DNA from: Cristatella mucedo
Taxonomy: Eukaryota; Bryozoa; Phylactolaemata; Cristatellidae
Assembly (NCBI GenBank): GCA_009760855.2
Contig: WPIO01000032.1
Coordinates: forward strand, 843,501-907,500
DNA length: 64,000 nt
Reading direction: 5' to 3'
The notes under the pieces are model-generated. The model ran no database searches. It was not told the DNA's origin and saw nothing but the letters and a program-made list of their open reading frames with translations. This document shows, piece after piece, positions 55,851-64,000 of this stretch; the stretch's first letter is position 1; every line of letters begins with the position of its first letter. Position numbers and translations under genes: made by a program.

Positions 55851-58800
55851 TTAGCCAAGAAAAGAGGCACTGCGTACCACGTCTTTGCACGTCCTGGCAA
55901 TAATCGAAGCCAGCTGGCTCAGTCCGTCCAGTAGAGTGTGTATCTGTCTGGCAGTCTCACCAGAAGCACACATTGGTTGAAGACTTCCCGCAACAGAAGC
56001 AGCCGTGAGAAAGCATTTGCTGTAGCTGTTATCTGCCCACTGCCGAGAGAGGGCACACACTGACAGATCCGATGAACTTAGATTTCTGAGGCTTTCGGCC
56101 GAGGATAGTGGTGCCGCCAGACCCAAAAGTTTGGCTGCGCTGTATCCTGAAAAGAATTTATGTTAAGGCACAGTGATATATAATGAATGGTGTATAAGTT
56201 CACTCGCAACCACTGGGTCTCTAAGCAGGAAAGGCCGCGGGCCTCAGAATCCTGACAAAGCATGCTGTTCCCTATGTCAGACCGGCTGATTATTTTGGAG
56301 TCAGCAACGATTGTGATTAACTCCTGTGAATGAATTAGTGCAGGCCACGAGTGCTTGGGCTGTGGTAATTCGTTAATGTGTGACTGAGTGGATGCATGTC
56401 CTCTGAGCTGGAAGGCTCTCGAGTTTGCATGAATGCCTTTAGTTGCCGAATAATTTTTCTTACGATATAATTAACTTCGTACGCAGAGCAAAGGTGAAAT
56501 TGACAGCAGCCAATCCTATGCAGCAGGCTTTGACTTTACCAGTGAGCATCCGGTAAGCTGAAGTCAAGTAGCTAATCTTCTCAGATGATTGTAATGGGTC
56601 GGCTTTAGCAATGCAAGTTTTGTAAAACTGGGAAGATAATATGCTCATGCAGGAAGGCGCATTTATGCCTGCCCATAAGCCACTGCTTGGATGGCTGGTG
56701 ATAGGATAGGGTTGTAGAATATCATATGTGTCCGTTGGTCTGCTGTGTTCCACATGCTCCACAGAGCCCGTGAACGAGACGTCATCAATTACACCCATAA
56801 GGCCAACCATGTCTTTCCAGGATTTATGATACCACTGTTGTTTTTCACTGTATCCTTCGTCAGTATGCCACATATCATCAGTGCTGCTAATCGATATCAT
56901 CTCATCCATTGAGGCGGACGAGACCCCTGAAGATTCAGCCGACGTAAATAATGGCTCTGTAGATGCCTTATCCCACGTCACTATCTTCCTGGTGCCTGAA
57001 TCACAATGAACCGAAGATGAGACAGTGCTAATAACGTTGACTTTTTGAAATCATATGACGGGATACAAAAATAAAAGGCTATTAAGGCTGAGATACAATA
57101 TGAGCTGGCGAATGTGATCGTAAATCTGCATTTAGGAGATGACTAGATTGATGGTTCTCATTAAATTGATCAATGGGTTGGGTAGCAGCCGAATATAGCT
57201 TGATGTCGTTTTAACTTTCTTAATTATGCCGCTGCCGAATTCTGCCAGATTAACGGCGATCGATCCAAGCGTATAATAAATATTTAAAAATGTGTTGCAC
57301 TTTATTGAAGTTTAAAAACATCTCGGGATGTTAATGGCCACAGACATGTGTACTACTGCCAGGCAATGTGTTCAAGCAAATTGATAACTTCTTTAGAAAC
57401 ATGTTTTTCAAGAACTCTTCTGTAATTGGTGAGCTACAGAAAGGTAAAATTGGTAAATCGTGCACCTCTTTAACTTTATTTTAACAAATGTGTAGCTCTA
57501 GTATCTCTAAAGATGAGTAGCTAATGTTATTATGAGACATTGTATAGAGTGTTAAGAAAATTAAGTAATTGTTGGAGGACCTTTTTTTAAAAGGCTGTAG
57601 AGGAAGCATTACATAGAGTTAGTTCTTAAATTCGTACTATCGGCACAAACAACATTCAGGGAAATATTTGTATTAACTCAGTTCATGCTGTGACCAACAG
57701 GTGCGTTTTCAGAGATTACATTTGAAATATCTCTATATCAGGAAATGTAAACTTCAGTCGGTAGTGAGTTTCAAACTTTGGAAACACACAACCTAACGTT
57801 ACAGCTTGAATAAAACTTGAGGTTTATTAGAATCGCAGCTAAATTATTTAAAATTAATAACACTTGTTGGAACTATACCTTGCCCTATTTGGAAAAGCTT
57901 GGAGGGGCTGAAATGAAAGAATAAAAAGACTCATAACAAATTTACAAAAACTTGATATCGCCTAACAGGAAGCAATTGCTGAGCAGGCTATCCTCTTTAG
58001 CTGCTTTGTTATAAATTATCAAATATTCTCCCGCAAGTTAATTATATCATCCCCTTCTACTAAAACCTTCTGCTCATCCAATTGCATGCAGTTATCATTC
58101 AGTCTACATGGTGTGCCGTCCTCCAGTAAAAAATCATTGGTTAATAGCAAACCCTCAAGACTCTTGACATCGATACTATCTCAGCGACAATATCTTCTCC
58201 CAAGCTGTGAAGTTCCTTTTCCGACCTGTTCTAACTGATACAATTCTGCAACGTGACACTTTCTGACTAGCTCAACGATTTTGCACCAATGACTAAGCTA
58301 GTTTTGCAATCTAGCCTAGACGAACTACGCTTTACCTCATAAATTATACTAGGTATACTAAGCGAAAGCTTGAAATAACATAGAAAAGATCGCAACTGAC
58401 TGTCCATCTTCAGGCATGGGAAGAATTCTGGAGATAATACTAATTGATCCTAGCCGAAACCATTTCTAGCTTCTACAAAAATATTGCTTAATCATACATG
58501 TACAATTCAAAAATGCTGATGTCTACCATCAAACAAGCTCTTAAGCACTCGGAGATTAGCTCCTTACCTCTTGATCCTTGAGGTGATCTTCATGATCGCT
58601 TCACTAGCTTCATTGTCAGAGAGATAGACAATGTCAGAGAATTTATCCCTAGGCTAGTGGCATTCCCTCTAGACATTATTTCTTTAATCATAAACATACA
58701 GCAATCTTATCTTTCTGTATTTCTTACTTCAGCTCAATGTTCAAGGAGGCGATATGTGACTACATTCCGAAATTTCTATCCTAACCAATGAAGACCGCTA

Positions 58801-60459
58801 GGTCCCCAGACCCTACTCTGACTATCCTACTTTTGCAATGTATATATTTGCTGCTGCCATCAATAACTAACATCAAATATGTCCTTAGCCTGCCAGCTCC
58901 ATTCAAAGAGGCTGCAGTTAGGCCACGAATGAGGAACCCAACACAACAACAAGAGCACTTGAGCAGCTTCGTCTCCCTTCTACCGATCCAATTAAAGACA
59001 TTGATAACGGTTATGGCAGATCAGCTGAACTCTTAAATCAAAACTTCTGACCCAGCTAGTAGGTTTTTGACTGGTTTTAGAGCTAATCACTCCAAAGACT
59101 CGGCACTGCTTCTGGTATATAACGACCTTCTTAGAAATTCAGACTTAAATTAAGACGAGTGATCTTACAGAGTGGCTAGTCGATTCCTGTCAACAATATT
59201 CAATTGCAAACCTCGTGGCGGTCCTTTATCCCTGGTGCCAGCCTGAGAACATATCGGAATTACACGAATTGAAACTTTTGCACACAGGATTTAATAAGTT
59301 GGACAACATCAGGTACTGTGTGAACTATCTTTTTGACCTTTTTTCTGCAGTATCCACAAAGGATATCTTGTACCCTGTGTCCTTTTTTATACCCCAAATA
59401 TGCTAATCTGACATGGTTTGTCCTTTTTTTCTTACTCTGCGATCGCATTTATTTTACCGTAGCTTACGGTACCAGCAGTGTTATACTTCTGGCGATACTA
59501 CTTTATAGCCGTAATTCACCTACCCCTAATTAATTTGGCTAGTGGCTCGAGGCTTTCTATATTTTCAAGAATGAATTTCAGAACCTTCACTTAGGGCCGA
59601 AACAGCCCATAAGGTAATGTGCCCGCTCTTCACGACCGTTGTAGCTGCAGTGGGCGATCCTTTATTGCAAACTGCTAGCGGTGGTGATAGCCGTTAAGGG
59701 TCTTCCACAGCTAGGCAAATGAGGCTATTTAATGAGCTAATTAAAAAAACTTTTTCTTTCTTGCTTCTCGGGGATCTAATGTTTATAAGAATTCAACATG
59801 ATCCTATACGACATGATTTCTGTCATGTACACGACGTTGCGCAGATCGGGGCTTGCTTAGTTTAGGACATAGCTGTTCATCCCTGCCTCAAACCAACAGC
59901 AAAATCTTTGGAGACCATATTTTAAATTCCTCTGCATGGGCTTGAGTTTGGCTGGCTGACATAACGGCATAACTTTGCTTCTTGACAATTTAAAGTCAAA
60001 ACAAATAGCAATTCTTCATGACCAATACACGTTTCAACCTTGTAACTAAACCCCAATTTGCATATGTATGATGTCATAGTTCTTACAATTATCAATTACT
60101 ACTTGATATGCTTCATTTGCAACATATTTGAAGAGTTGAAAAACAGAATTAGCTCTAACATTTGCGATTGCAATATTGTATCACCATTTGCATTCATTAG
60201 ACTTTTTGTCGTGTCATCCACTATCACCGACGATTGGCTGCTTAAGGCTGTCGGTCAAGTTAATGTTTTTCTCAACTGAGATCCTAGGAAGGACATTGTT
60301 AGTGACATTCTTACTTGATGACATGATGCTTTTTTCATTCCAAATTGTATCTGTTGATGTGTTTTTAGCCTCGCTCGTCGTTTGCCGTGGTTTTTCATTC
60401 GTGTTCGTTACGTTGACTTGTACTGTTGAAGAGAACCCGAGTAATTTCAATGTAAACTC
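55851..60459 (-). CDS. orphan gene, three phase-matched exons (minus strand)
   Basis: Exons 60459-60315 (donor GTAAGA, leaves in phase 1), 56995-56540 (acceptor GTGATTCAG, donor GTAAAG, phase 1 to 1) and 56146-55851 (acceptor ATTCTTTTCAG, stop): 298 residues, 5' end missing. Exon 1 is Thr/Ser/Asn-rich with sequons (NVTNTNEKPRQTTSEAKNTS). Exon 2 begins TRKIVTWDKASTEPLFTSAE and is acidic and Ser-rich, then globular (WAGINAPSCMSIL, CIAKADPLQ). Exon 3 reads YSAAKLLGLAAPLSSAESL and contains five cysteines. The 3.3-kb first intron would hold two LINE remnants. Exons 2-3 are well supported; the link to exon 1 rests on phase and composition only. Probably an extracellular glycoprotein; family unknown. 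A second frame at 55890-55705 stays open beyond the stop. Confidence 0.5.
57000..57679. other. intron sequence, nothing recognised
   Basis: AT-rich; no supported element. Confidence 0.4.
57680..57990 (-). mobile_element. LINE family A fragment, decayed
   Basis: Tracks the family A minus-strand copies: AGGTGCGTTTTCAGAGATTA, then CAGTCGGTAGTGAGTTTC (compare CAGGTCGGGAGGGAGTTCC at 36061) and TTGGAGGGGCTGAAATGAAA. Tail missing. Confidence 0.55.
58100..59160 (+). mobile_element. LINE remnant: linker and RT start
   Basis: Contains, in order, DLHDRFTSFIVREIDNVREF (58590-58650; the ExxxRFxxFFxxKIxxIR linker of CR1/L2 ORF2), PAPFKEAAVRPRMRN (58888-58935) and LPIQLKTLITVMADQLNS (58980-59033). It ends after the RT2 region (SLLLVYNDLL-like near 59105). 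Resembles family A at 28411-28680. Antisense within the putative intron of the minus-strand gene. Confidence 0.65.
59161..60314. other. no recognisable feature
   Basis: Short open frames on both strands, none with splice support. Confidence 0.4.
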
Positions 60460-60465
60460 CTGCAT

Positions 60466-61882
60466 GGTGTAGTTATTCTTGGGTGAAGCTGCAACGTTCT
60501 TACAAACCTTGATCAGTTATACAGTTTGGAAATATGTTTTCAAAAAAATTCTACTGGCACTTCGGTATATCAAGGCTTTAACTAGAGACGATTATTGGAG
60601 GGGCGATGACTCGAGATGTATACACTCTGCTGCATGCAAACACATCCATTCACCCTAAAGGAATGCATATGTTTACCTTGGAAATTATCAGGTAATAATC
60701 TGACTATACAATTGTGATGTCACGGTGTGCACAATGTTGCAAAAGAGTCTACACACACAAAACATGTAGAATCCCAATCCACACAGTAATATAGGATTGA
60801 GATGCCAATAGTGCAAGATATTCGACTTAGCTTCAGGTTACTATTAGATGAAAAAGAATTGTTCTTACCAAACTGTCTATTCTTGTACTTTTGACATCAG
60901 AAGTTTGGCTAATAGCATTGTACTGACTTGAATCTAAGAAAAATTGGCTTATTTTTAGAAGTTAATCTGACTCTCACGTTAGGAGGTTCTGCATTCCAAG
61001 AAATCTTTTCTAGAATATGTTTCACGTATTGTGATAATTAATGAAATAGGTTACTCACTTCGAGAGAATCCAACACTCATAATCTCACAATTTGACGAAC
61101 CAATTCCAAGCGAAATAAATCAAAATATATCTAGCATTCACTAGCACTATATCTCTATAGCTAACACTGTAAATTAATTTAGTTGATCGTGCAAGTTAAA
61201 CTTTCTGAAAGTAGCAACACGCTGCTTCTACAGAAATTTTAGACTTGTTTAAATGATTTGGTGAGAACCACGAGAGGATGAAAACATAATCTCTGGAGGA
61301 GCTCGTAGTCGCTGTCAGGCAGAGAGAATCTTCTGAAGCAGCCATATTCGTTCGCTCAGGCCAGTCGCCATACTAATATTTTGGGAAAGCGAGAAAAAAA
61401 CCCGGTCTTTTTAATAGTGGGCGGTCTGATACAAAATCCCTAGGGGATGCATCAGAGTAACATGGTAACTGAAGTAAAATCCAATGTCCACCTGCATAGC
61501 AGATCATTGCTCACTGCCGTAAAGTTCAGCCACCCTCCCAATGATCCAGCCACCCTCTACCGTACTGGGTCACTCATTTGAGAAACCAAGGTGGGTCCTA
61601 ACCTTAGACAAGCTGTAGCTTTCAGAAAGACTTGAAAAATGTCAACATCTCTAGAAAAAGCTCTGTATCGATCTGCAATTTAATGACTACCACGAAAACT
61701 ACCCATGAAGTTGTAAGGTTGACACTTCACCCGAAAGTCAACCACCTATGTTTCCATAATTTTAAACGAATCTATTTAACTCTTCAAAATTTAGCAGAGA
61801 ACCATGCAAATTAACAGCCTAAGAAACCAAAAATTACTTACTAAAGGTGATAGGTTTCCGTCGTGTGGAAAACATCGATTAG
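60466..61882. other. no recognisable feature
   Basis: No exon or repeat supported. Confidence 0.4.
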
Positions 61883-63786
61883 CAGAGCCGTTGTAAGGGG
61901 TCTGTAGGGGATAGATGCCCCAGGTGCCAAGGCCAAAGGGTCACCAAATGGACTGTGCATATTTTGGAAACGTTTCCATGTGAAAAAACTAATCTAAATT
62001 TCAAGAAATAGAAATTTTTTGTTTCAATCGACTTAACTATTGCTGGCTCAGCAGCTTGAGTATTTTTACAGAATTAGACCGAGCTGTAGCTTGAAGCTCT
62101 GGCAGAACACATGCGGCGACACAGAAACACATAGGGGGCTTTAACCACCGTCCATTCGGCTGGTGCTCGCAGTGCAGCAAGCACACGGCCGTTCGCCTCT
62201 CCGTCCACGTTCTAACTCCGTCGGCTCACCCAGCCTGCCTGCCGGCCACAAGCGGGCTGCGTGGTGCCGAGGGTGCTTGCCCTGCAAGCTATGCCGCTTC
62301 AAGGGCAAGCAAACGTACTGTGGCTGAGCACCGCCACACTATTAGATCACGTAAGGTGGGCTTACTGTACTGGCTTTGCTACGACAACGCAGCAATCATG
62401 TCTCACTACTTTTCAGGTGTCAAAAAGATGATACTATCCAGAAAAGAATGAATTATTGAAAGACTGTGATAACTACAGTTTGAACCTGGCAAGAGTTCAT
62501 GCTGCAAGTCAGTATTCCGTTGTTATCACTTGTTTTAACAACCGAGAGCACCCACTTAATTTGTTCAAGATTGCACCTACTTAGTCTTTTCAAGATCAAC
62601 TCTGAGGTATGACGAATTGAAGAAAACCTTAGCCATAAATGTCAAGCGTGACTCTGCAGAAAATTCGAGTGCAAGATTGGAGGTTTTGAAAGCTATCAAT
62701 AATAGACTTAACAGGTCTAAATAGGTCTTTTGGAGCAACTGCCTGAGGACACAAATGAAACACTTGAAACAAGAAGTGAAGCTGACGGTCACGTACATTG
62801 TATTTGAAACTATAACTTGTTGGCTCTGTTTCCATTTCGTTACAGCATTTAAACAAGTTTGGCCGAGTTCAGAAAAGACTGCTAGATCTAAAGAAGAACT
62901 TAAAAGAGCCTTTTGTGACCACTCCTTTTTCATATTGACTTGTACAGACTTTCATTAGAAGGATGCCAGCAATAAATTCTAGATGCCAAAAGGAGACGAG
63001 AATTGTGAGAAATTGTAGTTGAACGAAGAATCTGCCAAGGACACAGAAACCCGGAAAACTCTCTCAAGATGCTTGTTCACGGTGAGGATGAAATTATAAG
63101 AGACTAAGTACAGCATATATTACCTTCGACCAGAAATTACAGCTAAGTTTTACCAGCTCACAGGTCTTGATACCAAATTTAATTTCTTCTTGGAAGTTGA
63201 GAAGCTTTTGAAGACACTTGATCAGACGAAACACCGCCAGCATAGTCTAGATCTTGGAGGCTTCTATTGTTCAGACATTGAAGGAACAGAAACTGTAAAA
63301 AAATGATGACTCTAAAATGCTCTGCCATACGTCAATACTTGGGACTAAAGACACCGCTATAACTCGTCTTTCGTTGTCAGTTATAGAGAAGATTTTTTGG
63401 TAATTTGAAAGTTACCTTGCAATCAGTTGCCAGTTGTGAACGTTCCTTTAGCATGCTGAAGATAATATTGTTATGCGGCAGAGCAGCAATAGGGCACAAT
63501 ATAGTCTCCGATTTTAAAAATTAAGCATAAAGAAACAATGATAAATATTGACTTTCAAGCTGTAATAGACCAGTTTGCCACGCTCAATGTCAAAACAAAT
63601 TATTCAGCTACATTTGGTATGCCTACAAGCGTGTTTCTTGTAATTCTGTGGTGGAAATATTTTGTAGCCATTTTTTGGCAAGAATAGAGTGCCATTTGTA
63701 GCTTTGACCCCGGGAACACATTCGGCCTCTATCCTGTTGCAGCTTGAATTGTTTTTTGGAACCAAAACTTCGATGGAGGCTTCTTT
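61883..63786 (+). mobile_element. second hAT transposon (ZMYM1-like), decayed
   Basis: The left end CAGAGCCGTTGTAAGG, followed by a GGGGATAGATGCCCCAGGTG segment, is typical of hAT elements of this branch. The right end is poorly preserved (GGAGGCTTCTTTG) and no target duplication was found. Broken plus-strand frames encode a transposase: KLTVT-type core sequence near 62774, and the hAT dimerisation motif VASCERSFSMLK followed by GRAAIGH at about 63427-63500 (family form: xASxERSFSxLKxIKxxLRxxMGxxRL). A GC-rich insertion or divergent segment occupies about 62120-62340. Inactive. Confidence 0.65.
63427..63525 (+). pseudogene. hAT transposase C-terminal dimerisation region
   Basis: Open for 33 codons to a stop: VASCERSFSMLKIILLCGR then AAIGHNIVSDFK. 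Matches the hAT C-terminal dimerisation domain signature. Downstream bases continue as VIDQFAT-like sequence in the same family after the stop. Confidence 0.7.
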
Positions 63787-63935
63787 GCCGAGCTGGTTTG
63801 GTCTAGAGGTCTAGGTGCTCGCCCCGACCAAGGTCTGACAGAGGTCGTGGGCTCGAGCCCCGAGGAATATGTGAAGGGCCTGAATAAAGATAAGTTCTCT
63901 TGGGGCGCTATATAAATGAATTATATTTTTTTCTT
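63787..63935 (+). mobile_element. tRNA-derived SINE
   Basis: A tRNA-like head (63787-63867) with Pol III A box TGGTCTAGAGG (63800-63810) and B box GGCTCGAGCCC (about 63850-63860). A short body follows, then a tail TAAGTTCTCTTGGGGCGC and TATATAAATG and T-rich sequence. The tail resembles the 3' end of LINE family A (TTAAGTTCTCTGAGGGTGC, TTTATCAAGTG). This is not a functional tRNA gene: the arms pair poorly and no clear acceptor stem closes. Confidence 0.72.
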
Positions 63936-64000
63936 TAATTTAACTGTAAATTGCATGTCAACATTTTCTACAAGTCTTTCTCTGAATCTACTTGAGCTCA

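Noticed and set aside
62577-62933. 118-codon minus-strand frame
   Set aside because: Antisense shadow of the decayed plus-strand hAT transposase.
63787-63867. Functional tRNA gene
   Set aside because: A and B boxes are present, but the arms do not pair well and a LINE-like tail follows; it is a SINE head.

Overview
This window reads as nuclear DNA of a repeat-rich invertebrate animal. Genes are split by GT-AG introns, many of them only about 50-300 bp. There are no operons or Shine-Dalgarno sites. Most of the recognisable sequence is decayed animal transposons: CR1/L2-like LINEs, hAT DNA transposons, a Ty3/gypsy-type LTR element and a tRNA-derived SINE. I cannot name the species or phylum from sequence alone. 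I saw no rRNA, no free-standing tRNA and no CRISPR array.

Two LINE families dominate. Family A carries an RT YADD box and a 3' end with 'GGGCGCTTTATCAAGTG' followed by (ATT)n. I count at least a dozen copies: plus strand at 1-1092, 12140-13308, 16885-17738, 28290-30047, 37452-37580 and 43430-44370, and minus strand at 5605-6110, 35738-36125, 48829-49060, 55057-55715 and 57680-57990, plus a tiny antisense tail at 28889-28963. Family B ends in 'GGAGATACATTACATT' and lies at 1094-1440, 4560-5405 and 21550-22090 (+) and at 15740-16235, 31404-31775, 45830-46040, 52798-53425 and 53835-54125 (-). Two further LINE remnants (14150-15420, 58100-59160) keep inner RT or endonuclease pieces. A minus-strand hAT element at 26020-28243 has terminal inverted repeats and a perfect 8-bp target duplication. 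A piece of the same family lies at 6213-6748, and a different hAT (ZMYM1-like transposase) at about 61883-63786. A gutted Ty3/gypsy copy occupies 18447-20943 (-).

Host genes are the scarce part. They are inferred from open exons bounded by splice signals with matching phases. Plus strand: a secreted helical protein at 7853-9571 (four exons, a premature stop in exon 1, a furin-type RRKR site) and a secreted cysteine-rich protein of 309 residues at 30310-33804 (three exons, ending at an AATAAA). Minus strand: exons at 10591-11522, 13384-13610, 24684-25378, 38083-38813 (with likely upstream exons to 44644) and 55851-60459. None matches a family I can name with confidence. Several have signal peptides, cysteines, N-glycosylation sequons, Ser/Thr-rich stretches or C-terminal hydrophobic tails, so the coding content leans towards extracellular orphan proteins. 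No pathway linking them can be inferred.

Other structures: a degenerate CCCTAAA (plant-type telomere motif) block with inverted GGGGAAATGTCC-type repeats on both sides (about 1930-2765), an AT-rich palindromic minisatellite (13977-14102), and a decayed tandem array with a period near 150 bp that changes orientation in the middle (about 46685-50850).
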